Positions 1 to 10,647 are shown, numbered from the stretch's first letter. The stretch: DNA of 64,000 bases from Pictodentalium vernedei (GCA_031216915.1 CM062288.1:183174596-183238595), one strand, 5' to 3'. Notes: generated by a model not told the origin, from the sequence alone. Made by a program: numbers and translations.

Positions 1-236
1 GCCGTGTACTAAGGCGTACTGCACGTCGATGGTACGCATATCTTCAACCAGTCTAACCCTGCCTGTGCTGCAGTGTGGAGTAACGATGTTGGGGAGCTGC
101 CAGCTGCTCGTCGTTGCTCGGTGGTTCTTTCCGGGTACTCCGGCTTCCTCCACCCGTAAAACTGTTACGGTCATGATTAGCCACTGTGCATAAGTATATG
201 ACCTTAAACACCAATAAATAAATAAATAAATAAATA
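1..236 (+). mobile_element. SINE body and tail, cut by the window edge
   Basis: This is the 3' part of the SINE family that recurs through the window. It shows the 'actgcacgtcgatggt' block, the 'ctccgggtactccgg' block, the 'ttagccactgtgcataag' block and a terminal (AATA)n tail at about 214-236. The head lies before base 1, so it cannot be said whether it was 5S- or tRNA-derived. The body is closest by eye to the two 5S-headed copies (16928-17337 and 33665-34070). It encodes no protein; SINEs are transcribed by RNA polymerase III and moved by LINE machinery. Confidence 0.85.
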
Positions 237-238
237 AC

Positions 239-395
239 TGACTAAAATGAATCATTAGCATTTCAAAAGATATGGCAATTCGTCAGCTGGCAAATTGCCA
301 CATCTTTGAAAATGCTAATGATTCATTTCAACCCATTTTTAGTCATAACTAGAAAATACAATTCTAGAAAATACAATTGTAAAAGTTTTATAGTA
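239..395. repeat. Hairpin MITE with ATACTATAAAACTTTT-type end
   Basis: An inverted repeat (about 247-328) is built around 'cagctggcaaattgcc', with arms reading 'aatcattagcatttc' and its complement. It is followed by two 'agaaaatacaatt' blocks and an end 'gtaaaagttttatagta'. The same hairpin plus end recurs at 18200-18360, and the same end closes the short element at 9911-10095. Only the right end is clear here; the left side abuts the SINE tail. Confidence 0.7.
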
Positions 396-427
396 TTGGC
401 CGCAGTGAACACACATTACACCCGATA

Positions 428-1032
428 GTGGATGTCCAAGTGTTATCGCAGATAATACCGTGTCCCTTAATCCCTGTGCTTGTGAAAAGAACAGAGAACT
501 CGGTAACGTCTGCATCCCACGAGTACAACCTGAGTAACAACATGAACCTGTCGGTCCCATTTAGTCGAACAACCTCCTATCAAAATTCCTTCCTTCCATC
601 AACTATTAGGTTGTGGAACACCTCACCTTCTGACATACGCGAAAATAACTCCTATACCAATTTACTTCATATATTAACAAAGACAAAATGTTTATTCCGA
701 GTTTTTTTTCCAAAATTAATTCACGCATATCCCAAATACATCATCTTAAACTATACGCCTGGGTTGCAGCAACCTCAACGATCATTTATTCAACAGTCAT
801 CTGACTAGTTCACCGCTTTGTAGCTGTGGCGAACGTGAAACAAGCCATCGTTTTATTTGTATGTCCAATATATTCAGAAATAAGAAGCTCAACTCTTCAT
901 ATTCTTCCCAACAGAATAGATACTAACGTCCTCTTGTGTGGAAGTGTCCACAACCATGCTGAAGTAAATCGAATATTTGAATGCGTACATACATACGTTG
1001 CGGGAACAGGTAGATTCAGTCGTAATGTATAG
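428..1032 (+). pseudogene. Non-LTR retrotransposon RT, C-terminal relic
   Basis: The 428-808 frame contains 'RTTSYQNSFLPSTIRLWN', typical of the segment after the RT domain in LINE-type ORF2 proteins. A frame change near 800 leads to 'SPLCSCGERETSHRF' and then, after another shift, 'FVCPIYSEIR'. Together these form the C-x-C-G...E-T-x-H...C pattern of a C-terminal zinc-binding segment. The end reads 'IFECVHTYVAGTGRF' and stops about three residues later, near 1030. The RT catalytic part is absent. At least two frameshifts make it non-functional. The clade is not certain. Confidence 0.7.
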
Positions 1033-1859
1033 ATACCATGAGTGTAATGAGACGAGGCTTTCCGTAACGAGGCGGGAGGAAAGTGAAAAATAAAATGTGT
1101 CCTTCTGCGTCACGCAGTGGATCGAATCTCGCCTATGTTACTCACCCATTCAGCCTGGATAACATCTTTTCTCTTCCCTTATTCCATAATCACCCTTTCA
1201 CATACTCACTTTCACCAATTACATCAGTACCAGTCTACAATCTCACAGAATACTTGGTCCAGCCCACGAAAGGCAGTACAGATAACTTCAATATATATAG
1301 ATTTATTTCGCCAAATATTTCTAATTACAGTGTAATGTTCTTCGAGGAAACAGCCCATAAAAGCATTATGCATGCTGCTGGATCCATTTTCATGTATTTT
1401 TTTTTATGACAAATGTGTACCTTGTTTTACTGTCTATACCTTTTTTCTGTTTTTACATTGAAATAAATATTGTTTAAACTATACTAACAAATAGGGCCGG
1501 CGAATCGCGATATTTAGCTCGATTCGAATCAGCGAAAACGTTCGAAACGGAATCGAATCCACCTCCCAATTGTCACGATACCACAGCTGTCGTACTAGTG
1601 CTGTTTATCTTCCGTGTGAACCTAGTAGCAAAATGCATACTGGATAATTTCATCTACCGCGAAGTACAAGTGGATGGTCCTATTATTTCCAAATGAAACA
1701 AAATACTACATTTTGATTGGCTGACAGGTACGGTGTAACTTGCAATCCACAGTGGCTTTTTTTACACCGTGGTTACCCACGGTATAAAAACAAGAATATA
1801 CAATAGTAGTATGCCATGTACCCGGACACCTCGCAGTTGGGGGACCCCGGTAGGGGACC

Positions 1860-2055
1860 CCGGAAGTGACGTCATGTCACGTGTCCCAGTGACGCCATGT
1901 TGTGTTGTCATGGTAACCCGCGTGGGTGGCCATGTTGTGACGCCATCGCCATAGTGATACGTGGTGTTAGTGGGCATGCGCAGCGCGTGTTGTTAGGGTG
2001 ATACGTGTTTCCGTCGTCCATTTTCTGTACCGGAGGCCGTCATCTTGGTTTCTAT
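1860..2055 (+). promoter_or_regulatory. Promoter-like motif block, left arm
   Basis: Seen in order: CCGGAAGT (1860-1867, ETS/GABP-type) overlapping TGACGTCA (1867-1874, CRE), CACGTG (1878-1883, E-box), GCATGCGCA at about 1974-1982 (NRF1-like, one half weaker), and the complement of AAGATG-CGG at about 2038-2047 (YY1-like, one mismatch). The region is CpG-rich against an AT-rich background. Promoter activity is inferred from motif content alone. Confidence 0.45.
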
Positions 2056-2439
2056 GGTAGCACGTGGTTGCTATGTTACCTAAACCCTTCTTATAGGATA
2101 GGGGTATGTTCTGTTCCTTTGTTCTAGAGTATACTCCAGTAGCGTAGAAGAGCCTATTAGTTGGAACAGCTTCGCTTATTATTACTATGTTTAGCTATTC
2201 TGGCGTATTTTTGTTAGTTCTGACCCTATTCCAAGTACTCTTGTTGTTTCATTTATCTGGATCATTTATATAAATTATTACTAACCAATCAGATTGCTTG
2301 ATTTCCCATAACCTGTACTTAATCGTACAGAGTTATCTCCCCTTATTATAACGAACTTGTATTCGATTGTCATCACCTCTATATCCAATGGCAATATCTC
2401 TGGGCACCCCAATTTCGGCACCCCTTTTTTGAAAACCAT

Positions 2440-3000
2440 ATGACCTTCGGCACCCCTTTTTTGTCATATGTGCTTATGTGAAAAAGCACAATGTGACACA
2501 ATGTGCCCTAGCACATAGGCACATACGGGTATTTGAGGATATTTATGGCCTGGTATTTTATTATTTGAGGATACCTATCTAGGATACCTTCTAGAGAATC
2601 CCTTTTTTGTCATATGTGCTTATGTGAAAAAGCACAATGTGACACAATGTGCCCTAGCACATAAGCACATGCTATATGTGCCGATATGTGCTTATGTTAA
2701 AAGGCACAATGTGACACAATGTGCCCTAGCACATAGGCACATACAGGTATTTGAGGATACCTATGGCCTGGTATTGTATTATTCGAGGATACCTATCTAG
2801 GATACCTTCTGGAGAATCCCTTTTTGCCATATGTGCTTATGTGAAAAAGCACAATGTGACACAATGTGCCCTAGCACATAAGCACATGCTTTATGTGCCG
2901 ATATGTGTTTATGTGAAAAGCAACAATGTGACACAATGTGCCCTAGCACATAGGCACATACGACCAAAAAGAGATTCCATAGCCACAGGTGTTTTCCAAA
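2440..3000. repeat. Subterminal tandem units, left arm
   Basis: About five partial copies of a unit containing 'gtgcttatgtgaaaaagcac' and 'aatgtgacacaatgtgccc' alternate with blocks such as 'tatttgaggatacctat'. The unit is itself partly palindromic. The mirror array lies at about 3895-4430 in the right arm. Confidence 0.8.
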
Positions 3001-4830
3001 AGGGATTCTTAAAAAGAGATTCCGTAAAATGGGATTCCTATCCGACTCCGTAAAATGGGATTCCGTGTTTTAACATCGACACTCGAGGGTATTCCCCTTC
3101 CCTGTTAGAAGAATTCGGTTCAATGGGTTGTAGTTCAAAAAGTCATTCAATTCAAAATAGTTCAAAAGGGTTTTTATTATATATACCTTCATTTACGTTA
3201 TGGTTAAACAATATAGTTCGCCCAGTTCAATGGGGTTTGCACTGGGTTATATTTAGAGGTTATATTTAAAAACTGTATTGGCTTCAAAGGGTTCATTCAA
3301 TTTTGTTCAGTTCAAGAGGGTTAACATTGTGTTATATTTGGGGGTTGTATTTCATTCCAAACACTGTAATAAAGTTTGGAAGGTTATGTCCAATCAGATC
3401 AGTTCGATTTTCGTCACTTTGTTTTGTTCACTTCGATCTTAGCAGTGTCGGATCTTTGTTCACCTTGTTCTGTTCCCTTCCATCTTGATTGTATTTGATC
3501 AGATCTGTTCAGTCTGTCCAACTAGTTCGATCAATCCGACTAGTTTGGCCTTCTTTCAATTTGTTATGTTCACTTCGATCTTGGTTGTGTTGGATCTTCG
3601 TTCACTAGTTTATGTTCATTTCACTTCGCCAACTTCATTGGGTCAATTTACTTCGATCTTGGTTGTGTTCGATCAATCCAACTAGTTCGATCTTCGTTCC
3701 CTTAGTTGTATTGTAATGGTTGGTTGTCAGGTTGTATCTGTTCGGGATCTTGAAATAATAATTGGGTGTTATCAATCCCTTTCCATACCCACGAGTGTCG
3801 ATGTTAAAACACGGAATCCCATTTTACGGAGTCGGATAGGAATCCCATTTTACGGAATCCCTTTTTAAGAATCCCTTTTCGAAAACACCTGTGGCTATGG
3901 AATCCCTTTTTGGTCGTATGGGCCTATATGCTAGGGCACATTGTGTCACATTGTGCCTTTTCATATAAGCACATATCGGCACATAAAGCATGTGCTTATG
4001 TGCTAGGGCACATTGTGTCACATTGTGCTTTTTCACATAAGCACATATAACAAAAAAGGTATTCTCCAGAAGGTATCCTAAATAGGTATCCTCGAATAAT
4101 ACAATACCGGGCCATTGGTATCCTCAAATACCTGTATGCGCCTATGTGCTCGGGCACATTGTGTCACATTGTGCCTTTTCACATAAGCACATATCGGCAC
4201 ATAAAACATGTGCTTATGTGCTAGGGCACGTTGTGTCACATTGTGCTTTTTCACATAAGCACATAAGACAAAAAAGGGATTCTCTAGAAGGTATCCTAGA
4301 TAGGTATCCTCAAATAATACAATACCAGGCCATAGGTATTCTCAAATACCCGTGTGTGCCTATGTGCTAGGACACATTGTGTCACATTGTGCATTTTCAC
4401 ATAAGCACATGTGACAAAAAGGAGTGCCGAAGGTCATATATTTTTCAAAAAAGGGGTGCCGAAATTGGGGTGCCCGGGGATATTGCCATTGGATATAGAG
4501 GTGATGAGAATCGGATACAACTTCGTTATAATAAGGGGAGATAACTCTGTACGATTAAGTACAGGTTATGGGAAATCAAGCAATCTGATTGGTTAGTTAT
4601 AATTTATATAAATGATCTAGATAAATGAAACAACAAGAGTACTTGGAATAGGGTCAGAACTAAAAAGAATACACCAGAATAGCTAAATATAGTAATATTA
4701 AGCAAAGCTGTTCCAACTAATTGGGTCTTCTACGCTACTGGAGTATACTCTAGAACAAAGGAACAGAACATACCACTGTCCTATAAGATGGGTTTAGGTA
4801 ACATAGCAACAACGCGCTACCACAGAAACC

Positions 4831-5017
4831 AAGATGGCGGCCTCCAGTACACAAAATGGACGACGGAAACACGTATCACCATAACAACACGCGCTGCGCA
4901 TGCGCACTAACACCACGTATCACTATGGCGATAACGTCACAACATGGCCGCCCACGCGGGTTACCATAACAACACAACATGGCGCCACTGGGTCACGTGA
5001 CATGACGTCACTTCCGG
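4831..5017 (-). promoter_or_regulatory. Promoter-like motif block, right arm
   Basis: This is the best-preserved copy of the block. AAGATGGCGGC at 4831-4841 is a YY1-type site, TGCGCATGCGCA at 4895-4906 is a perfect NRF1-type palindrome, GTCACGTGAC at 4992-5001 is a USF-type E-box, and TGACGTCACTTCCGG at 5003-5017 joins a CRE to an ETS site. Order and spacing mirror the left arm, so the two blocks face outward from the element. Function is inferred. Confidence 0.5.
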
Positions 5018-5203
5018 GGTCCTCTACCGGGGTCCCCCAACTGTGGGGTATCCGGGTACATGACATACTACTTACAATAGCAGGCTATATGGCTAAAAAA
5101 AACAGTACCCATTTTTAATTGTTAATTCATACCTTCTGCTCGGTTATGTTAGAACAAAAATAAAAAGACAGGAAATTTAATATTTATGTGCAATAAAATA
5201 TTA

Positions 5204-5262
5204 CAGATATGGATGTCATTGGAACTGGCTCATTGAGCCAGTTCCAATGATATCCATATTTG
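5204..5262. repeat. Short hairpin
   Basis: The arms 'atatggatgtcattggaac' and complement meet at 'tggctcattgagcca'. It is nearly perfect over about 25 bases per arm. It is probably the core of a small MITE; its outer ends are not resolved. Confidence 0.65.
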
Positions 5263-5367
5263 TCTGGTTTTATTATTAAGAAACTTACAAAGTACAAATT
5301 TTCTGTCAGTTTTTGCCCACAATGTAAGTTAAAGTATTAAGTACACCAAAATTCTTGGAAATAAATA

Positions 5368-5508
5368 CGTTATCCTTGTGTTTTCCAGGGTGTATGGAAA
5401 TTTACACCGGTTTGGGAACTCATACACCCTTCGGCTTCGCCTCAGGGTGCATGAGTTCCCAAACCGGTGTAACTTCCCATACACCCTTGAAAACGCAAGG
5501 ATAACTAA
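5368..5508. mobile_element. 140-base hairpin MITE
   Basis: The terminal repeat 'gttatccttgtgttttcc' pairs with 'gaaaacgcaaggataac'. The inner stem 'acaccggtttgggaactca' pairs with its complement around a 'cggcttcgcc' loop. Almost the whole unit folds on itself and it has no coding potential. No clear TSD beyond a possible TA. Confidence 0.75.
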
Positions 5509-5828
5509 TATTATCACTTGCTTCTGAATGTCGAGCAATTTATTCATACGTAAACCAATCATATTCCATGTATAAATTCCGCATGGACTAGTTAATGTAC
5601 CTTTTGTTCAATGTACTTTCATTAATACTACAACCGTGTAGGTCGGGGATTCTGAGCCATTGACCTTCAACTTACTCGAAGCTTCGAATGGATCACCACC
5701 AATGGTTTTTACTTTTCCTCTTCGTAATATTCCAGTGATGATAACCTATTCCGGAGTTATCTAAACGTGACTAATTCAAACGAAATTGACCATGTTTCAC
5801 GAAAGTGGTCAAAGAAAAATTCGTTTAT

Positions 5829-5907
5829 CGTCCCTTGAGTGAAAAAAGGCGGCATATGCAATGCTTTGGCATTGCAGGTGGCGCCCTTTCCACTCAAGGA
5901 ACGATAT
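5829..5907. repeat. Imperfect hairpin
   Basis: 'cgtcccttgagtgaaaaaag' pairs imperfectly with 'cctttccactcaaggaacg', with an inner GCAATGC/GCATTGC stem. It is a probable MITE core. Confidence 0.55.
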
Positions 5908-6058
5908 ATTGTGCAAACTAGACGCAACGCGATCCCCGCTATCGCTTCAAATGATATTTTGGGGATTTTTCGACTAACTTATCCAGTAAGAGTGGGAACG
6001 ATCAGTCTCATTCCTCAGAAAACTACATGATGAGTTGTCCCCTTCAGATAAACAATAT

Positions 6059-6192
6059 CTAGTGTTTTTGGGTGGATACCGAAAATTATCTCATGAGTGA
6101 CCGAGACAAATGTTTATTTTAGCGCGAGCGAAAATAGCCATTTCTATCGGTCACGAGTGAGATACTTTTCGGTATCCACTCAAAAACACTAG
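6059..6192. mobile_element. 134-base hairpin MITE
   Basis: The ends 'ctagtgtttttgggtggat' and 'atccactcaaaaacactag' are inverted repeats, followed by inner arms 'taccgaaaattatctcatg' and its near-complement. The centre is a GCGCGAGCG-containing loop. A related end, 'acacttaaaaatactagat', occurs alone near 6414. Confidence 0.75.
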
Positions 6193-6248
6193 GTTTTTTT
6201 TTATTATAAGAATCTGATCATTCATATCGATAATTTCATTCGTTTCAA

Positions 6249-6377
6249 CCTTGAATTGATGCATAGAAGTAAACAGCTGATGTACATTGATACGCGGAGG
6301 TGATTTGATCTATACTCGGAACAGGAAGCGTCTTGCGATCTGATTCAGCTGGCGGGTTTCATGCATCAATTCAAGGT
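6249..6377. repeat. Spaced inverted repeat
   Basis: 'accttgaattgatgcat' (6249) and 'atgcatcaattcaaggt' (about 6361) are exact inverse complements separated by about 95 bases of unrelated sequence. No TSD was found. Confidence 0.55.
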
Positions 6378-6559
6378 GAATATGTGTTGAATTATTGCTG
6401 GAAATGATCGGTATACACTTAAAAATACTAGATTTTCTTTTCTTATACGTTTTCAGAACAAATTGACTATTTCCAGTATTAAATTGACTCGTATTCACCA
6501 TGAAGTGATGCTTTGAAAGCCGCCATTTTGATTGCTGTTGTGAAAGTAAAAATTTATGT

Positions 6560-7240
6560 ATCGTTACAGTGGGGGATACGATTTGTATTTTTCCGCAAAT
6601 TTTTCAATAATCTGTCGTTTAGCGTATAATAGAGAAATGTATGGAATCCGAAACTCTCCAGGATTCGAAAAAAAGGGATCGCCACCTCTGGATCCACCCA
6701 CGCCTCCTGTCGGGCCGTTAACGATGCCCTTCATTCGCACTCGAAAGAAATACCCCATATGTATTACCTCAAATGTATTGTTATTAAATATAGTTTATCG
6801 GTATCCTTTTGTTTTTCACTTTTCAGACGCAATTATTAGCATCCCGCCTCTCTGCATGAAGGAATCAGTTTCTGACGATTGTATAGTCGGAAACTAGAAA
6901 CGTCTGTTGATATTGGCTGTAACTAATTTTTATCCTCGCGGTCGATAGGAACAGCGATCCTGACAGAAAAACAATTTCCACTTGAATTGTTGGCAGGAAT
7001 GAAGAACGGTGTATACCAATAGCGCCATATCATTTTCTTCTCAAGTTTACTTGACTTTAGCAAATGTTAGAATTCAGAAACACGTGATGCCTGTTCTGCT
7101 GAAGGGATATATATTTGTTTTTACAGCAACAATAATTTGTTAACTTTTATACGTTTAAAATCCATGTGCAATTTTAAAACTGCAACTTGGAAATCAGTTT
7201 CGTCCACTTTGGTATGTATATAATTAGACAAATATCAAAA
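6560..7240. other. No recognisable gene
   Basis: AT-rich sequence with a short G/C-rich island near 6690-6730. The longest open frame (6556-6897) has no recognisable motif and a composition expected by chance. Nothing is supported here. Confidence 0.6.
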
Positions 7241-7244
7241 ACAT

Positions 7245-7482
7245 TTAACTGGTTGAGGGGTAGACTATTTTTAGACGTCTGAATTTGTTATCCAAATTTG
7301 ATTTTTTTTACAAATTATTGGGGAGTGCCCACAATAATTTGTAATAGAACAATTTGATATAATTAATATATTATATGAGTTTGACTGAATATGAACCATG
7401 ACCAAGGAAAACATGTGTTGTTGCTCTGGTACCCTTATTTTTTTAAAAGCCCTGATAGTGGCTTCTAGCACTGAACCATTGA
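7245..7482 (-). mobile_element. Solo copy of the inner TTAA MITE
   Basis: It begins TTAACTGGTTGAGGGG and ends near 'gaaccattgaa', a decayed complement of 'ttaactggttgagtgc'. The internal 'attattggggagtgccc' and 'ccctgatagtggcttcta' match, in reverse, the inner part of the composite elements at 29488-29729 and 40222-40480. It shows that the inner unit also exists by itself. Confidence 0.65.
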
Positions 7483-7489
7483 ATCAGGT

Positions 7490-8800
7490 GTGTTTTTAAG
7501 CGTATGCAGGGCTGTCTCGAAGATGAGCGATTTGGACGACACCTGATTTGTCCCACTGTGATGGCTCAACTCCCGACTGATAAATTTCCAACTACAACCT
7601 GGGGTATAACTTGCCAACAATTTTGGATGGGCAGGGGCGTAAATCCTGGGGGTGTGGGGGTGTTAGATCCCCCAAAATATTCAGATATTCTGTTCCCAGG
7701 GCAGCGAGTAGGGCAAGCCGAATGCCTGTCCTGTGGTGGCCAGCCTTTGCCCGGTTACCACGGTCCGCTGCCCTTCCAGTGAATTATTTGCCAGAATGTT
7801 GCCCTGCCTAACAGAATAGAGCTGAACAGCTAGGGCACGCTGCGCTCCTTGGGCGGTGTGGTGATATGTATGCAGGGCAATATGTGCTGACAGGAGAGCA
7901 GAATGACGATACACTCCCCCCCCCCCTAATATTTTTCGATAGTTATGGGCCTGTGGATGGGCCAACTTACCCGACGACGAGATGAAATTGTCCGACAGAC
8001 AGCATTAATATTATAGCATGGGATTCCTGTCATTAGATTAATTACATTAGCTTGAGGACATGTATTTTTTTTTTTATAAACGCTTGGGAGATGGCCATTG
8101 TTTTATATATGCATGTCAACATGTTGTCCAAACAGGGCGTTATATATTTTTTGGCAGGGGCGGAATGGGCCAAGAAAAGTTATCCGGGAATGCACCAAGG
8201 GGAGGGGGGAGGTACCCAGACCCGGAGAAAATTTTGATTTCGCGAACTGAACGAACGCGGCTTCCTTGCATATAAGCGATTAATAGCCGTCCACATGGAG
8301 GTCACTTCGAGGGTATTTTTGTATCATCTTCCTCTATCATTCGACTAAAACGGGGGAGGACCCATTGGGAAGAGAACATTTTGATTTTTTGAAATTGAAG
8401 GAACGCTGCTTACTTTCATCTGTGCGATAAACGGCAGACTGGACTCCTAGTGTATCGAAAAGAACATTTTGATATACCGGCAGTCTATGCAATCAGATCC
8501 ATTTCGTCTTTTGGTGATTTTCACGAAATTTCACGCACCAACAGGTGTTGGGCTGTATCAGTTTTAGGGACCCCAGGGGGAACCCAATGGGGGCCCACCT
8601 GGAATTTTCCCGGTGGACCATACGTCCAGCCCTCCTCTGTTTTTTATGGCCGCTCACCCTACAAGGCAAGCAACCCTAAAAATTATATAACGCACTGTGG
8701 GGCCAAGTTTGGAGTAGTCGCCATGGTGAGCCTATGGTAATGTACTCTATTTACCCCATGCCCCAAATGAATCCGACTCCCTAAAATAGGTGACCTATTT
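7490..8800. other. G-rich unassigned stretch
   Basis: It contains a C tract (about 7915-7926) and G-rich phrases such as 'ggggcgtaaatcctggggg' and 'ggagaaaattttgattt'. The latter recur loosely at 8390-8420 and 12940-12970, suggesting an old dispersed repeat. The open frames here are short and unmotivated. No gene is supported. Confidence 0.5.
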
Positions 8801-8809
8801 TATGCTCAG

Positions 8810-9060
8810 TTAAAACCCTTTACCCAACGAATCGGCCGCATCCGCCCGCGTAATATGCAAATTTAGCAGTTGAAAAAATATTATTTTCCAAAAAATTTCA
8901 ACAAAACCATATCATGTGACCCCTCGTTGGAACGAGCTCTTCGAGCTCGTTCCAACGAGGAGTCACATGATATTTTTTTCTTGACATTTTTTTAAAAATT
9001 TGAAAAAATGATATTTAAAATAATAAATTTTGATATCGTCTGCGTTGGGTTAAGAGTTAA
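8810..9060 (+). mobile_element. TTAA palindromic MITE, group 2
   Basis: It is flanked by TTAA, starts with 'ccctttacccaacgaatcgg' after the TSD and ends 'tgcgttgggttaagagttaa'. The centre is an extended palindrome: 'tatcatgtgacccctcgttgg' type arms meet at 'gagctcttcgagctc'. TTAA targets and CCC-type ends fit piggyBac-type non-autonomous elements; that assignment is inference. It is in the opposite orientation to the copy at 28554. Confidence 0.75.
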
Positions 9061-9261
9061 AGAATCATAGATGCACTAATAGGGAGTTTTCTGGCTGTCG
9101 GGCATCATAAAGGAAATATGACATAGCAATAGGTGTTTCATCATGTGAGATAAGATAAAATATTTTCAGCAAATACACCGAACGAAGGCAGCTTGCTATG
9201 TATACACAAAATCAACGTAAACAGAATCATAAAACAAACTAATTCCATATGACATACATAA

Positions 9262-9617
9262 ATCATATTACAGATAAGTCCCTCTTGTGACGGAAGAGTT
9301 GGACCATGTTACAAATAGCATTGTACAGCACTGGACTATCAATTGCCATTGTGACTTTAAATTTGTCCATTGTATCCATTAGAGCGAAGTAAATTTTTTC
9401 GTCAGAAATTGCGCGAAATAATTTTTCTCTCCATTACGAAATGCCATTCCGATTCCACCTCCCCCATTGTACAAGCTTCGCATATTCTGTGTTCCATCGG
9501 ACGAGGAGGTTGTAAATGCCTTCCACGTTCGAGCCACAGTTTATGGTTGCTGATGCGTAATCGCATGAAATTGTTTCTAGCATCAATGGAAGAGGTGTGA
9601 ATGAGATACGGTTCCAT
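9262..9617 (-). pseudogene. Non-LTR RT C-terminal relic, second type
   Basis: On the minus strand the frame reads 'RNNFMRLRISNHKLWLERGR' followed by 'RICEACTMGEVESEWHFVME'. This is the 'shkLaiErGRy...C.C..g.vEdE.Hf...C' pattern seen in the C-terminal zinc-binding segment of some LINE ORF2 proteins. After a frameshift it continues as 'ALMDTMDKFKVTMAIDSPVL' and ends near 9262. No RT catalytic motifs are present. It differs in pattern from the relic at 428-1032, so two families are involved. Confidence 0.65.
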
Positions 9618-9910
9618 TTGATAATCTATTTTGAATAGACCATAAGTCCTAAGTTTGTTTTTTCCTATTCTCTTATTATCATTGTGTATATCTTATTTAA
9701 ATAATTTAATATGGTCCGAATCAAGTTTGGACTTTAGAAGATTAATTTTACTTTTGGAAATTTTGGTTTCATGTATGTGGTAATTGCTCAACGGGACAAG
9801 AACAGTTTGGGAGAAAAAAAAACGGTTGCCAGGATTAACAATAATATGCGTCGCGGGCAATAACACGTCAGTTGTAGTTATGTTGGGCAACTGTGTCAAG
9901 GGGCCAGGGG

Positions 9911-10095
9911 CTAATACTATGAAACTTTTAGAAATGTATTTTCCATAATTGTATTTTCTATTTATGGTAATAAGTGATTGATTAAATTGCCACTTCCTTT
10001 GAAACGCTAATGATATATTTCATGGGTTTATAATGACAAGTAGAAAACAGAATTATGAAAAATACAATTGTAAAAGTTTTATAGTATCGGCTCCA
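9911..10095. mobile_element. Short MITE with AATACTATAAAACTTTT ends
   Basis: The left end 'aatactatgaaacttttag' and right end 'gtaaaagttttatagtat' are inverted repeats with 'gtattttc' blocks inside. The centre retains a weak trace of the hairpin seen at 247-328. It is a compact complete copy of the family that also frames 17744-18360. Confidence 0.7.
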
Positions 10096-10164
10096 GGTCG
10101 ATCGTTGTATACAATGCCCAACAATTGCCCGGCGAAGTCTCTGTCTTAGAAAATTTTGGAGGTG

Positions 10165-10262
10165 TGACACACACCTCCTTGATTTTCGGCCATGACAACA
10201 TCATTAAGGCATGTCTTCGTCGGAGGCATGCCTTTATGATGAAGTTGGAATATTAGGGAATC
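10165..10262. repeat. Hairpin related to the repeat-P end
   Basis: 'acatcattaaggcatg' and 'catgcctttatgatga' form a hairpin around 'cttcgtcgga'. The following 'agttggaatattag' matches the hairpin at 21730-21815 and 51690-51770. It is a probable third copy of that hairpin module. Confidence 0.6.
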
Positions 10263-10351
10263 TGGATTATACTTCACCAACTTAAACTCCTTCGAAATTT
10301 ATTTGTGGATCAATAAAATATACATGTAGTAGTCGTGACGCAACTTTTTCT

Positions 10352-10603
10352 TTAACCCTTTACCCAATGTAACGGCCAAAACCGGCCAGTGCTATTCACA
10401 AAAATCGCCAATTAATTTTCATTATTTTTTCATTTTTTTGTCTCAAAAGCATAGGTTATGACCCCTCTTTGGAACGAGCTCGTCGAGCTCGTTCCAATGA
10501 GGGGTCATAACCTATGTTTTTGAGACAAAAAATGAAACAAAATAGTTATTTAAGAATTTTGTTTGCAAGTGTCGTCTGCTTTTCATGTTAGGTAAAGGGT
10601 TAA
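10352..10603 (+). mobile_element. TTAA palindromic MITE, group 1
   Basis: This reference copy of the group is bounded by TTAA, begins 'ccctttacccaatgtaacgg' and ends 'gtcgtctgcttttcatg' plus 'ttaggtaaaggg'. The central palindrome runs 'cataggttatgacccctc' to its complement around 'ttggaacgagctcgtcgagc'. The left side contains 'aaaaccggcc', the right side contains 'gcaagtgtcgtctgc'. It is non-coding and probably of piggyBac type by target site. Eight other copies occur, plus a half copy at 15512. Confidence 0.85.
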
Positions 10604-10647
10604 TTAACATGTGTCATACTCCACATTGGTTATTCTGGGTCTCGGGG

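Larger units (their letters stand above)
1805..5072. mobile_element. 3.3 kb foldback element with 1.3 kb inverted arms
   Basis: The left arm (1805 to about 3100) is the reverse complement of the right arm (about 3775-5072), with scattered mismatches. The outer end reads 'agtagtatgccatgtaccc' and its complement. The flanks carry an identical 6-base TACAAT (1799-1804 and 5073-5078), read here as the target-site duplication. From outside inward each arm holds a promoter-like motif block, a CCAAT-rich stretch, and tandem copies of a 'gtgcttatgtgaaaaagcac' unit. The 0.67 kb loop is T-rich with diverged repeats of 'cacttcgatcttggttgtg' and has no transposase or long ORF. It is therefore non-autonomous. 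Arm divergence argues against an assembly artefact. The superfamily is unassigned. Confidence 0.85.

Noticed and set aside
2440-4430. CRISPR-like array of 'gtgcttatgtgaaaaagcac' repeats
   Set aside because: Spacers are also repeated, the array is mirrored in the other arm, no cas genes are present, and the context is eukaryotic.
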